Assembly: GCA_029561145.1 (NCBI GenBank)
Contig: JAKQJM010000034.1
Coordinates: forward strand, 37,033 to 101,032
DNA length: 64,000 nt
Source: Pseudomonadota bacterium
Lineage (GTDB): Bacteria > Pseudomonadota > Gammaproteobacteria > Xanthomonadales > Rhodanobacteraceae
Reading direction: 5' to 3'
Shown here: piece by piece, positions 18,055 through 28,177 of the stretch
Layout: the number at the start of each line of letters is the position of its first letter
How positions within the stretch are numbered: position 1 is the stretch's first letter
Notes under the pieces: model-generated
Database searches by the model: none
Seen by the model: the letters and a program-made list of their open reading frames with translations, nothing else
What the model was told of the DNA's origin: nothing
Position numbers and translations under genes: made by a program

Positions 18055-18315
18055 ATGAGTTGGAGCCGAAATGCATCCGATTTTTCGCGTATTGGATTGA
18101 GCGCACTGGAGGGGGCCAATGCGATCGGCGCGAATGACCTGATTCCTCTCGATCAGCCGATGAGCGAGGAACAGCTCAGGCAGCGGGCGAAGCTCATCGG
18201 GACCATTCTCGAGATGCGCAAGCGCGTGCAGACGCTTCGTGATCGCGCGGATGCACTGAACGGAGCGCTCGAATCGTTCAGGGATCGCCAGGATCAAATC
18301 CAGCGTCGCGCCTGA
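18055..18315 (+). CDS. Hypothetical coiled-coil protein
   Basis: MSWSRNASDFSRIGLSALEGANAIGANDLIPLDQPMSEEQLRQRAKLIGTILEMRKRVQTLRDRADAL; RBS-like gggag upstream; start trimmed from ORF 17704. Confidence 0.45.
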   Translation: MSWSRNASDFSRIGLSALEGANAIGANDLIPLDQPMSEEQLRQRAKLIGTILEMRKRVQTLRDRADALNGALESFRDRQDQIQRRA

Positions 18316-18513
18316 TTGCTCATTCGTACGACGATGCGCGGACTTTCGCGGAGCGGTGATTCAACAGGCTCGGCAGCCTGACGCACCGTAATCCGTGTGG
18401 CTGCTGGCGTGGAGCACTGCTCGCTTCGTGCAGGCCGCTGCAGTGGCATTGCATTGATTCGTTCGGAGCCGGCTCAAGCGGAAGCGTCGATGCATCGAGT
18501 CGATCGCGATCGA

Positions 18514-18897
18514 TCAGCGATAGTCGCGGTGGCAGCTGTCGCAGGCTCCCTTGATCCGGGTCAGCATGTCAGTGCGCTGCGGGCAGGCACTTGCGGCGGC
18601 GGCCTTGGTGATTCGTTGCATGTCTTCCACATACAGATGGAATACCCGGTCGGGTGTGCCATCGCCGGGCATCGCGGTTTCGATGTCGTTTGCGAGCAGG
18701 GCGAGCTTCGTCAGATCCGGGTCATTGTCGATGCAGGGCGATTGGCTGGCGCTGCGGTTGGCCTGCTTGAGTGCGTGCTGCATGACCACCATCAGTCCCT
18801 TCGGATAGGCACTGCGCTTGGCCAGGACATTGCCGGCCATCGATGCGCATACCGCACCGATCAGCAGGCCGAGGATCAGGCAAATCAGATAGCGCAT
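18514..18897 (-). CDS. Small exported cytochrome c-like protein
   Basis: N-terminal TM/signal MRYLICLILGLLIGAVCASMAG; C-terminal CDSCH heme-attachment motif. Confidence 0.65.
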   Translation of the reverse strand: MRYLICLILGLLIGAVCASMAGNVLAKRSAYPKGLMVVMQHALKQANRSASQSPCIDNDPDLTKLALLANDIETAMPGDGTPDRVFHLYVEDMQRITKAAAASACPQRTDMLTRIKGACDSCHRDYR

Positions 18898-19024
18898 GTT
18901 CGAACTCCGGGAAGCAGCCGGGAATGGTAGCGAGTTCGAGGCGAACAGGTGGATGGCGATAGGTCGCAGCGAGCGGGCTGACGCGCTGCGGTCGCGAAAG
19001 CCACGTGCTAACCTCCCGCGCCGC

Positions 19025-19846
19025 ATGAATACGATCTCTCCAGCGCCACCCCCCGTCGATGAACGCTTTCGCGGGCTCGATCGCCTGTATGGCGTCGGAA
19101 GTGGGGCACGCCTGGCGCAGGCGCACGTATGCGTGGTCGGGGTCGGCGGTGTCGGCTCGTGGGTAGTCGAGGCACTGGCACGCAGCGCGATCGGGCATCT
19201 GACCGTGATCGACGCGGATGATGTCTGCGTCAGTAATACCAATCGCCAGTTGCATGCGCTCGACGGGCAGTACGGACGCGCGAAGGTCGATGTGATGGCC
19301 GAGCGTGCGCAGGCGATCAATCCCGCGATCAGGGTTGATCGATTTGCCGAATTCCTGACGCCGTCGAGTATCGAACGCCTGCTTGATCGCGGCTACGACC
19401 TGGTCATCGACTGTTGCGATGCGTTCCGGGTCAAGGTCGAGATGATTGCCTGGTGCCGACGCCGGAAATTGCCCTTGATCGTCAGCGGATCGGCAGGCGG
19501 CCGGATCGATCCGACCCTCGTGCGCGTGCGCGATCTCTCGCGTACCGAACACGATGCGATGCTCGCCCTGATCCGCAAGAAGCTGCGTGAGGAGTTCCGC
19601 TTTCCGCGCGGACCGAAGCGCTACTTTGGCGTGCAGGCGGTCTACTCGCTCGAGAACGTGCGCTATCCGCAAGCCGACGGCAGCGTTTGCGGACAGCGCC
19701 CGGAGGCAGGAGAGGGCGGGCTCAAGCTCGATTGCGGATCAGGACTCGGTGCTGCGACGCATGTCACCGCGACCTTCGCGTTTGCTGCCGTAGCCAGCGG
19801 AATCCAGAAGTTGCTGGCCGAGCGGAAGGGCCCCGCGTCGGCCTGA
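19025..19846 (+). CDS. tcdA: tRNA threonylcarbamoyladenosine dehydratase
   Basis: E1-like ThiF fold: CVVGVGGVGSWVVEALARSAIGHLTVIDADDVCVSNTNRQ. Confidence 0.9.
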   Translation: MNTISPAPPPVDERFRGLDRLYGVGSGARLAQAHVCVVGVGGVGSWVVEALARSAIGHLTVIDADDVCVSNTNRQLHALDGQYGRAKVDVMAERAQAINPAIRVDRFAEFLTPSSIERLLDRGYDLVIDCCDAFRVKVEMIAWCRRRKLPLIVSGSAGGRIDPTLVRVRDLSRTEHDAMLALIRKKLREEFRFPRGPKRYFGVQAVYSLENVRYPQADGSVCGQRPEAGEGGLKLDCGSGLGAATHVTATFAFAAVASGIQKLLAERKGPASA

Positions 19847-19911
19847 TCGCGAAGCGGCCTCACGGCCTTCGCGATCCATGTCGTCGAACACGCTGGACAT
19901 CCGTCCGATCC

Positions 19912-21621
19912 CTACTGCCGCTCGAAGCAACCGAGATCGCGCGGAGTGTTGACATCGACAACCCATGGCAAATCGACATTTCGCGGTTTCAAGTTTAGGT
20001 CAAACAGGTTGAATCCGTCGTTCCACTCCCGATCCAGCGCGGGCGAATCGGGGGCGAGCTGGAAATCGTGATTGAGCGGATCGACAAATCGCGGATCGTT
20101 CTGTTCGACGAGCGGAAATCCCGACAGGCCGTCTGCATTGCGGACCATCAGCGTGAACGCCGAGGTTTGCGCCGTGATGTTTTCGAGCAGCGCTGCGTCA
20201 TCGGTGAAAATCGAACCGTGCAGATAGATCGCATTCTGCCCGGTGATCAGGGCGGCATGGACCTCGTTTTGCGTGACGGTCGCGGATTCGATGTAGATCG
20301 AGCCGAACCCCTGGGCGTCCACGAGGTTTTTCTCCAGCGCATTTCCCTCGATCAACGCGTTCTTGAAGTGGATTTCCTGTGCCCAGTCCGTTTGCATGTC
20401 GGAGATGTTCTGCACCAGGTTGTAGCCGGCATTGCTTCGCAAACTGGAATTCCAGAAGCGGGCGAATCCCGCCGCGCCCTTGCCCTGGTTGCGGATCGAG
20501 ACCAGTGCTCCAGGGCGCAACGCGCCTTTGCTGTCTCTCGCCTCGTTCTCGCTGAACACATTGCACGAGATCGCCACGTTGCAGTATGCGAACGATCCGC
20601 CACCGACGGGAGGCGCGCTGGCCGAGACGTGGATTCCCCCGAATACCGGGGTGGAATCTTCCGCGCGGATATCCACGGCGGCGAATCCGCCTTCCTCGCT
20701 TGCATGATTCCGGTAGGCCGTGATGCCGCTGGCGTTGAACGCGGCAGAGGTATTCGGCCTGTCATTGAAAACATGGACGCCTCCGCCAATGCGCGCGGAA
20801 TTGTCGGCGAATGCGGCTGGATCGAGACCAGGACTCGTCTCGAACATTTCCATGGCGCCACCATCGATGGCAAGGCCGCCGCCATTGTTTCCGGCGACGT
20901 TCTTGAAGAATCCGCTGCGGTTTTTCCCGTTGCGATTGAACAGGACAGCATCGCGCCCCATCCAGACGCCACCGCCATTGTTGAACGCATGATTGCGCTC
21001 GACCAGCAATCCGGACACGGTGCCATTCGCGTATCGCGCAAACATTCCGCCGCCGTTACCGCTTGCGATGTTCCGATCCAGGACCAGGCGTTCCGCCGTG
21101 ACCCGGATGGTATTGAGATCACTGCCGACTATTGCCAGCCCGCCGCCGTTGTGCGCCGTGTTGCGCGAAATGCGCACGTCCTTCAACTCCACACGGGTCG
21201 CCGCTTGAATGACATTGACTCCACCGCCCGTGGAATCCTCTCCGGGAAGTACCGCCCCTTCGATCTGCAGATTAACGAGAACCAATGCGCCCGCACTGGC
21301 TTCGATCACCGATCTCGGTCCGCCGCTACCGTCGAGCACGGTCGGCGGACCCAGTGGATTGGCGCTGGCGCAGTTGGGGTAGCCTCCGCGGATGGCCAGC
21401 GTATCCGTGTCGGTCTTCGTGATCGCAATGTGGTCGAAGACCATGTTGTTGGCCAGGCGGACTTCATCGTCCTGTGCGTTGGTGTTCGTGATCGCTAGGG
21501 CTGCCTGCAGCGAGTGGACATGGCAGGCAGGATCAGCTCCCACGGTGATCGTTGCTGCCTGCAGTTCCGCCTGCACGAGTGCGATCGCTGCCGTGACGAG
21601 AATCAAACGGATGGATTTCAT
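19912..21621 (-). CDS. Secreted right-handed beta-helix repeat protein
   Basis: Signal peptide MKSIRLILVTAAIALVQAELQA; repeated NNGGG / GNGGG motifs (NTAHNGGGLAI, NIASGNGGGMFA, NHAFNNGGGVWM, VAGNNGGGLAI). Confidence 0.75.
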   Translation of the reverse strand: MKSIRLILVTAAIALVQAELQAATITVGADPACHVHSLQAALAITNTNAQDDEVRLANNMVFDHIAITKTDTDTLAIRGGYPNCASANPLGPPTVLDGSGGPRSVIEASAGALVLVNLQIEGAVLPGEDSTGGGVNVIQAATRVELKDVRISRNTAHNGGGLAIVGSDLNTIRVTAERLVLDRNIASGNGGGMFARYANGTVSGLLVERNHAFNNGGGVWMGRDAVLFNRNGKNRSGFFKNVAGNNGGGLAIDGGAMEMFETSPGLDPAAFADNSARIGGGVHVFNDRPNTSAAFNASGITAYRNHASEEGGFAAVDIRAEDSTPVFGGIHVSASAPPVGGGSFAYCNVAISCNVFSENEARDSKGALRPGALVSIRNQGKGAAGFARFWNSSLRSNAGYNLVQNISDMQTDWAQEIHFKNALIEGNALEKNLVDAQGFGSIYIESATVTQNEVHAALITGQNAIYLHGSIFTDDAALLENITAQTSAFTLMVRNADGLSGFPLVEQNDPRFVDPLNHDFQLAPDSPALDREWNDGFNLFDLNLKPRNVDLPWVVDVNTPRDLGCFERQ

Positions 21622-22026
21622 CGAACACCTCGAAAGTGATGTCTGTCGAACCGCACTTGAGACGCCACAAGTGCAGGCTTCCTTTTTTTTGTTAATGGGC
21701 CCGACATCGGCGGCGTTGATCGGTCGTCCTCGATTTCGCGGCTCTGGCTGGGTTTCTGCCGGGCTTGAAGAACTCGACGCGATTCGATGCCGGAATCCGC
21801 CATCGGAACGATTTTTCGAGGCCACCGGGTTTCCTCGAGCGTTCCGCCTGCCGCCAATTCATTGCCGTCCTGGCCAGGCTATTCGTCGCGAACCAAGGGA
21901 GGGGAAGGGAAGGGTGGCGGATCGTGCGGACGAGCAATGCCCGACGGAAGGCCGCATCGTTCCATCAGCCCGCTTCCGAATCGGCTTCCGACGGTTCTTC
22001 AGATCCGGATCAAGCGCGCCGGTCGG

Positions 22027-22800
22027 TCAGGGCGGTGGCAGACGGAACAGTCGTCGTGCGTTGTCACTGGTGATCGAGGCGATCTGGTCTTCACTCTCAC
22101 CGCGCAATCCGGCTACCGCGCGCAACACCTCGACGAGCAGGGCAGGTTCGTTTCGTTGCCCCTGGTGACCGTGCAATGGCTGATCCGGAGAATCGGTTTC
22201 GAGCAGGAGGTATTCCAGCGGCATGCGAGCGACGATTCCGCGCAGGCGTTGCGCACGCGGATAGGTCACCGGCCCGCTAATGCCGAGCGAGAATCCGAGT
22301 TTCCAGAACGCCTCTGCCTGCTGTTCGCTGCCCGAGAAGCTGTGCACGACGCCGCGCAGCGGGCCGAGCTTGCGAAAACAGGCGGCCACTTCGTCGAACG
22401 CCCGTCGTGCATGCACGATGACGGGCAGGTCGTGTTCGCGCGCCAGTTCAAGCTGGCGATTGAAAAAGCGAAGTTGCGCATCGCGATCGAGACCTTCGAC
22501 ATGGAAGTCGAGACCGCATTCGCCAACCGCACAGGGACGCTCGGACCGGATCAGTTCATCGAGCCGATCGAGATGATCGACGCGATGTTCGGCGAGGTAC
22601 ATCGGATGCAGGCCGTAAGCCGGAAACAATCCCGCCTGTGCGGCACAGAGGTCACGCAACGCGTTCCAGTTCGATGCGGCAACGGCGGGCAGGATCTGCC
22701 GGGTCACACCCGCGCGGTGAGCGCGCTCGATGACAGCGGCGCGGTCGGCATCAAACGCGTCGGCATCCAGGTGGGAATGGCTGTCGACCAGCGCGACCAT
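22027..22800 (-). CDS. TatD-family hydrolase
   Basis: MVALVDSHSHLDADAF...AVGECGLDFH...VIVHARRAFDE...LLLETDSP. Confidence 0.92.
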   Translation of the reverse strand: MVALVDSHSHLDADAFDADRAAVIERAHRAGVTRQILPAVAASNWNALRDLCAAQAGLFPAYGLHPMYLAEHRVDHLDRLDELIRSERPCAVGECGLDFHVEGLDRDAQLRFFNRQLELAREHDLPVIVHARRAFDEVAACFRKLGPLRGVVHSFSGSEQQAEAFWKLGFSLGISGPVTYPRAQRLRGIVARMPLEYLLLETDSPDQPLHGHQGQRNEPALLVEVLRAVAGLRGESEDQIASITSDNARRLFRLPPP

Positions 22801-22807
22801 CGCGGAA

Positions 22808-24010
22808 CTATCGGGCGACCAGCCAGGCGGCGAGGCCGAGGAACATCGCAAGGCTGACGATATCGGTCGCCTTGGTCAGGAAGATGCTCGATGCCGTCGC
22901 GGGATCGGCACCGATACGCTTGAGTATCTGGGGAACGCCTGCGCCGACGATGCCTGCGATCGCGCAACTGCCCGCCATCGCGACCCAGGTGATCACGGCA
23001 AGAACGAGTGCATCGGGATTCCCCTGGTGCCAGGCCAGCGCATACATCGCGAGGCCGCCGAGCAGGCCGGTCAGCGAGCCGTTGATGAGGCCAAGCCATG
23101 CTTCCTTCAACGTCAACCGCCAGCCCTGTCCCGGCTTGAGTTCACCGAACGTCATGCCGCGCAACGTGACCGCGAGCGCCTGGCAACCGGTGTTGTTGCA
23201 CTGGTCGGACAGGACCGGCAGGAAAACCGCGAGCAGGACAATCTGGTTGATCGTGCCCTGGAACGCGCCGACCACCGAAGCGGTAATGAAAGTCGCGAGC
23301 AGATTCAGCTGCAACCAGGGGTGGCGAAAACGCAGGCTGCGCGACCACGACGTGCTCAGGCGCTCTTCCTTTTCGACACCGACCATCGATCCGGCCTGAG
23401 CACTGATCTCGAATGCCTGCTCTTCGAACAACACCGAACCTCGAACGACGCCGATCAGATGCCCCTCGCTGTCACAGACCGGGTAGACCGGATAGTGGCG
23501 GCGAACGACCTCGCGCATCGCATCGACCACGTCGGTTTCGGGCCTCAGCGCAAACGGATGCGAAACCATGATTTCTTCGAGGCGCTGATCGGGGCGCGCG
23601 AAAACCATTTCACGGAACGTGACGACACCGACCAGGCGAGCGGAGGAATCGACTACGAAGACGTAGGTGATCAGGGTTCGCGAAGCAACCGGCCGCAATC
23701 GCTCAAGTACATCGGCGACCTGCGCATCGGCTTCGAAAGATTCGGGTGCAGGTTCGGCCAGGCGTCCAACCGAGCCCTCGGGCCAGTTGCGGCTGGCGAG
23801 CCAATGATCGGTTGTGTTGCGTCCGGCAGCCATCGTGATGCGGCTGCGCCGCTCGGGTCCGAATCGATCGAGCACGGCAAATGCGCGTCCCGGTCCGATC
23901 GCCTGGAGCAGATTGATGATCGTGTGATCCGGCAGGTCAGCCAGACGATTGGCGGCGGCCACTGCGTCCAGATTCCGCAATTCGTCGAGTAACGATGCGT
24001 GGTCTTGCAT
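22808..24010 (-). CDS. MgtE-family magnesium transporter
   Basis: N-terminal MgtE_N-like region, CBS domains, C-terminal TM domain with PVLSDQCNNTGCQALAV. Confidence 0.85.
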   Translation of the reverse strand: MQDHASLLDELRNLDAVAAANRLADLPDHTIINLLQAIGPGRAFAVLDRFGPERRSRITMAAGRNTTDHWLASRNWPEGSVGRLAEPAPESFEADAQVADVLERLRPVASRTLITYVFVVDSSARLVGVVTFREMVFARPDQRLEEIMVSHPFALRPETDVVDAMREVVRRHYPVYPVCDSEGHLIGVVRGSVLFEEQAFEISAQAGSMVGVEKEERLSTSWSRSLRFRHPWLQLNLLATFITASVVGAFQGTINQIVLLAVFLPVLSDQCNNTGCQALAVTLRGMTFGELKPGQGWRLTLKEAWLGLINGSLTGLLGGLAMYALAWHQGNPDALVLAVITWVAMAGSCAIAGIVGAGVPQILKRIGADPATASSIFLTKATDIVSLAMFLGLAAWLVAR

Positions 24011-24208
24011 GGGAGGTCTTTCCAGGGAAAGGCGATGCTAACCGATGCGCATTGGTCGCGGTAGGACAGGCATGCCGTGCGCCCGCGAACACGTGAACGG
24101 GCGATTCAGTCCGTCGACAGCAGGTTCTGCCCGGGTTCATCGAGCGACAGCCAATCTTGCGCGGGCGTTCCGGTTTCGCGGGCGCAATTGAGTAGCGAGG
24201 AAAACAGC

Positions 24209-24658
24209 ATGTTGAATCGGATTTTGCTGGCAAGTGCGACGGCGATCCTGGTCGCGTCATTCTCGATCGCACAACCGGTCCAGGCACGTGGTTACGAGTC
24301 ACGCGGATACCAGCGTGGCTGCGACAATTGTGGGCGCGTCATCCGGGTCGAGTCGATCGGCCAACGCCGCAACCACCTCGGCGGCGGCACCGTGCTCGGT
24401 GCGATCGTCGGCGGAGCACTCGGCAACCAGGTCGGCAAGGGTGATGGACGCAAGGCCGCAACGATAGCCGGTGCGCTGGCGGGTGGAGCAGTCGGCCACG
24501 ATATCGAGAAGAACAACCGCAGATCGCGGAGCTACTATCGCATCGTGGTGGACATGGATCATGGGCGCATCCGCACGTATGAGCAGGACGAAGACTATCG
24601 TCTGCGACGTGGAGATCGCGTCTACATCGACAATGGATACGTCGTACCGGCTCGCTGA
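24209..24658 (+). CDS. Glycine-zipper 2TM-domain protein
   Basis: Signal peptide MLNRILLASATAILVASFSIAQPVQA; GGGTVLGAIVGGALGNQVGKGDGRKAATIAGALAGGAVGHDIE. Confidence 0.8.
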   Translation: MLNRILLASATAILVASFSIAQPVQARGYESRGYQRGCDNCGRVIRVESIGQRRNHLGGGTVLGAIVGGALGNQVGKGDGRKAATIAGALAGGAVGHDIEKNNRRSRSYYRIVVDMDHGRIRTYEQDEDYRLRRGDRVYIDNGYVVPAR

Positions 24659-24679
24659 TCGCAGCTGGATGTCACGCAG

Positions 24680-24709
24680 AAAAAAAGCCGGCGAAAGCCG
24701 GCTTTTTTT
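24680..24709. terminator. Bidirectional intrinsic terminator
   Basis: AAAAAAA-GCCGGC-GAAA-GCCGGC-TTTTTTT between convergent genes. Confidence 0.95.
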
Positions 24710-24724
24710 CAATAGACTGCCCCT

Positions 24725-25162
24725 TCAGTTGACTCGATAGAAACTGTGCGCGCCGATCACGGCCAGGGGTTGTCCTTTCATCCAGGCGGGCGAAGCATGT
24801 TCTTCGGCAACGAAATGATCGGCATTCGGCACGACGAATTCGCGCTTGGCTACCGGCAAGTCCCACATCTGCAGCGCATGGTCCGCGATCTTCCACGCGC
24901 TGTCCCATGCGACCGGGTTGCGCAGAAGGTAATTCTTGTTTGTTGTGGAAATGGCGAACTGCATGCGTGAGCTGACAACTTCACATATGTCGTCACCCCA
25001 GCGGCCGTCTTCGCGGCGACGCATGGCGACTTCCGCAACGGCGGCCTGGCCGAGCTGGGTCTCGCTGCGCGCCTCCAGATAAACCATGGCGGCCAGACAC
25101 GTGCGATCGGCTTCTTGCTGAGGCAGGACCGAGGCCAGCCAAAGTAACCATGCCAATTTCAT
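24725..25162 (-). CDS. Cell wall hydrolase (SleB/CwlJ-type)
   Basis: CLAAMVYLEARSETQLGQAAVAEVAMRR...ICEVVSSRMQFA...ADHFVAEEHASPAW. Confidence 0.85.
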   Translation of the reverse strand: MKLAWLLWLASVLPQQEADRTCLAAMVYLEARSETQLGQAAVAEVAMRRREDGRWGDDICEVVSSRMQFAISTTNKNYLLRNPVAWDSAWKIADHALQMWDLPVAKREFVVPNADHFVAEEHASPAWMKGQPLAVIGAHSFYRVN

Positions 25163-25639
25163 TGTGAGCGTTCTCCTGCTGGGAATCAGGCTTCGGAGAT
25201 GCGGGTCGACTTCTGTTTCGAGTCGATCACTGCGCCTCGTCTTCCTGGTGTGTCCGACAAGAACCATCCGACACTGCAAACCGCCACATGGTTTCATCGC
25301 GCACCGGCAAGATGCGAAAAGTCCGAGCAGCGGCGTTGGATTTGATTCAACCTGCGCGCTTCAATGCGGCGTCTGGTTGGGGATCCGGCGTCTGCCTGTC
25401 TCGGCAGTCGCGCTGTCCCTGGTTTTCGTAAGCCTTCTCAATGACGATCGAACAGCAAGCTGAACATCTGTACATGAAAGCATCTGGCGGGAAATGACAC
25501 CGCCATTCATACGACTCGGCGCGGAGATTACTTGCTTGCGATCCTGTTGTCACTCAAAAATTGCAACGCGGATGAATGAGCCATTCAGGTTGACGGGCGC
25601 AAATCACTCGTTCGATTATCACGCATAATATACGTTGAT

Positions 25640-25655
25640 AGAATAGAACTATTCT
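25640..25655. repeat. Short AT-rich inverted repeat
   Basis: AGAATAG-AA-CTATTCT. Confidence 0.5.
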
Positions 25656-25701
25656 CTTTGCACTTCCAGGCGCGAGTCTGCGATGTCCGCTTGCGCGCTG
25701 A

Positions 25702-26532
25702 CTATTTGTAGCCGTAGAAGCCGCTGAGCATCTGCTGATCGCCGGCATAATCCTTTGCCGTCGCGGGAACCAGTTTGGTGATGCCGAGCTCAAGCAGCAG
25801 CTCAGCCAGCTCGGGAGCGCCATCCGCGTTGAGCAGGGCATCACGCACCTTGTTGCGGAGTTCTTCAGGCACGTTCGGCGCGGCAAGAATTGCCGGACCT
25901 GAAAATTCACGCGAAGTGAATATCGTGGCCAGGCCCGGGTTTCCGTAGGTCTCGAGCATCCATGTGGGGAAGATGGTCGCTTCCGCTTCTCCGCCATTGA
26001 GGATATCGAGGCTGTCGCGCCAGGACGCAGCGCCCGATTTGATCTCCGGTTGCTGGACGGGGTCCGAGAAGATCTGCATGAGCAAGGCATATCCGAGGCT
26101 CGGTGCCGGCATCGTCGAAATGCGCGATCCAAGCAGGTCACGCGGCGACTTGCCCTCGAAGTCGGCATTTGCAAGCAAGGTGTATGACGTTGCCTGCGCC
26201 CTGCGCACCAGCGGCACGAACTGGGAATGCTGGATGCGGTAGTCGGCGAACTGTGCTTCGTCGTACGAAAAATCGGTGACGTCCGGCTTGAGTATGTCGC
26301 GCCAGTAGGTCGAGTAATTGGCGGCGGAAACCAGAACGAATTTCTCGCCCGTGGTCTTGCTCAGGTACTCGAGCAGCGGCTTGTAGATTTCCGCGGCGGC
26401 GGCCGGCGTATAGGTGGGTTCCGGCATGAACCGGTACTCGGCGGCGTGCAGCGGACTCGCCAGAACGACTGCAGCCGCAATCAGGGCGCATGCCCTGCGG
26501 CGCATTTGTGTGGATATCGTTGGTCTGCTCAT
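25702..26532 (-). CDS. PhnD-like phosphate/phosphonate-type substrate-binding protein
   Basis: Signal peptide; YRFMPEPTYTPAAAAEIYKPLLEYLSKTTGEKFVLVSAANYSTYWRDI...TDFSYDEAQFADYRI. Confidence 0.75.
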   Translation of the reverse strand: MSRPTISTQMRRRACALIAAAVVLASPLHAAEYRFMPEPTYTPAAAAEIYKPLLEYLSKTTGEKFVLVSAANYSTYWRDILKPDVTDFSYDEAQFADYRIQHSQFVPLVRRAQATSYTLLANADFEGKSPRDLLGSRISTMPAPSLGYALLMQIFSDPVQQPEIKSGAASWRDSLDILNGGEAEATIFPTWMLETYGNPGLATIFTSREFSGPAILAAPNVPEELRNKVRDALLNADGAPELAELLLELGITKLVPATAKDYAGDQQMLSGFYGYK

Positions 26533-26583
26533 GCGATCGTTTCCTCTGTCGTCACGTGGTCATGCAAGTGCCATACCATCTTG

Positions 26584-27450
26584 TCAGCCCGGGTTCGGCG
26601 CACCCATACGCTCAACCACGACCGGATCTCCGCAGGCCAACGCCAATCCTGCGCCGCGCGGGCAGTCGATGGGAACTATCGCAAGGGCTTGACAGGTTCT
26701 GGAATCCAGACGTGCGGCGTAAAGAATTGTTCCGGACATGGCGCCTGAAGCGGGCACATGCAGCGTTTCACCCGACGCCGGAATACGTTCACTCTCGATC
26801 CTGACCAGCGCGCTGCTGCGCTTGTTGCCGCCGCGAAAGTGCAGGCGCGCGACGATTTCCTGCCCCGGATAGCAGCCTTTGTTGAGGCTGATCGCACCGA
26901 GTCGATCAAGACCCAGCGCGGCTGCCGTGAATTCCGCGCTGGCTGCGTCGTCTATCCACGGCAATCCTGCTTCGATGTCGGCAAGCCGCCACGCGTTGAG
27001 CGCGGCGGGGTCGATCGAGTCGCTGTCTGTCAACGGCCGCAGAACGGCGCGGCGACTGCTGGCGCCAGTCAGTTGCAGGCTCCAGCCACTGTCGGCCTTG
27101 AGCAACTGGCCGGGCGCCGATTGCGCAGGAGCGCCCTCAAGCAACGCGAAGTCCTCGCACGCAGTCAACACGACCTTCGAGCGAAACACGAAACGCGAGA
27201 GCTGTCCGGCAATTTCGGTGGAACGTCCGTATGGCAACCAGGCCAGCAGACGCTCGGCATCCGGGCGGAGCAGGGCGAATACATTGCGCACGCGACCCTG
27301 CGCATCGAGCCAGGCACTCCATTGCCAGTTCGACTCGCCCAGCGAGCTGACATCGCTGCTGAACTGGGCATTCGCGAATGCGAGCGAATCCTTGCCGGAA
27401 ATCTCGAGAATCTGGGCGTGATCGAGCAGGCTGGGCACGTCGGAATGCAT
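26584..27450 (-). CDS. ygfZ: Folate-binding protein YgfZ
   Basis: KGCYPGQEIVARLHFRG signature. Confidence 0.9.
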   Translation of the reverse strand: MHSDVPSLLDHAQILEISGKDSLAFANAQFSSDVSSLGESNWQWSAWLDAQGRVRNVFALLRPDAERLLAWLPYGRSTEIAGQLSRFVFRSKVVLTACEDFALLEGAPAQSAPGQLLKADSGWSLQLTGASSRRAVLRPLTDSDSIDPAALNAWRLADIEAGLPWIDDAASAEFTAAALGLDRLGAISLNKGCYPGQEIVARLHFRGGNKRSSALVRIESERIPASGETLHVPASGAMSGTILYAARLDSRTCQALAIVPIDCPRGAGLALACGDPVVVERMGAPNPG

Positions 27451-27546
27451 GGATCAAATGGCGCGGAACACCACCATGCGTCCTAATCTTCGGCAACGCA
27501 AGCGCAACCGCGGGTTGTCAGAATCCGCCACGGGCATTAAGATTTT

Positions 27547-27732
27547 GTGGCTGACCAGCCCATGTCGAAGCCCATTCCCGACCCCGAATTCGTGCCGCCG
27601 CCGTCCGCCCAATCCGAGCGGGACGACGCGGCGTGCGCTCCGGAGCAATCAACGGAAATCGGCGGACGCGTCGGTCCGGATCCCACGCGCTACGGCGATT
27701 GGGAGAAAAACGGTCGCTGCATCGATTTCTAG
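27547..27732 (+). CDS. DUF1674 / SDHAF4-like succinate dehydrogenase assembly factor
   Basis: C-terminal GPDPTRYGDWEKNGRCIDF motif; directly upstream of sdhC; GTG or later ATG (27562) start. Confidence 0.82.
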   Translation: MADQPMSKPIPDPEFVPPPSAQSERDDAACAPEQSTEIGGRVGPDPTRYGDWEKNGRCIDF

Positions 27733-27781
27733 ACAGTGTCCCGATTGTCGGGCCGCCAGCCAAACGTACAAGGCCAGCCAC

Positions 27782-28177
27782 ATGCCTCCAACTGTCCGCC
27801 CGTTGTCTCCACACCTCCAGGTGTATCGCTGGCAGATCCAGATGGCCACCTCGATCCTGCATCGGGCTACCGGCGTGATCCTGTTCATCGGCAGCCTGCT
27901 GATCGCGGCAGCCTTGCTCGCGCTTGCGAGCGGAGCGGAAGCCTGGTCGTGCGTGACCGGGCTCGCCGGATCCTGGTTCGGCCTGACCGTGCTGTTCGGC
28001 TGGACCTGGGCGCTCGCCTACCACTGGCTCAATGGCATCCGCCACCTGCTGCAGGATGCGGGCTGGGGATTCTCGATCGCGAGCTTCGTCGCCAACGGCT
28101 GGATCTCGGTGATCGGAAGTTTCGTGCTGACCGGACTCGTCTGGACGTGGGTCTATTGCTGCGGGGGAATCGCATGA
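27782..28177 (+). CDS. sdhC: Succinate dehydrogenase cytochrome b556 subunit
   Basis: [29 protein letters not shown]; heme ligand region [14 protein letters not shown]. Confidence 0.94.
   Translation: MPPTVRPLSPHLQVYRWQIQMATSILHRATGVILFIGSLLIAAALLALASGAEAWSCVTGLAGSWFGLTVLFGWTWALAYHWLNGIRHLLQDAGWGFSIASFVANGWISVIGSFVLTGLVWTWVYCCGGIA

Noticed and set aside
20068-21498. 476-aa plus-strand ORF
   Set aside because: Antisense to the beta-helix gene, which has a signal peptide and repeat pattern on the other strand.
22730-23992. 420-aa plus-strand ORF
   Set aside because: Antisense to the MgtE-like gene, whose CBS/TM pattern is convincing.
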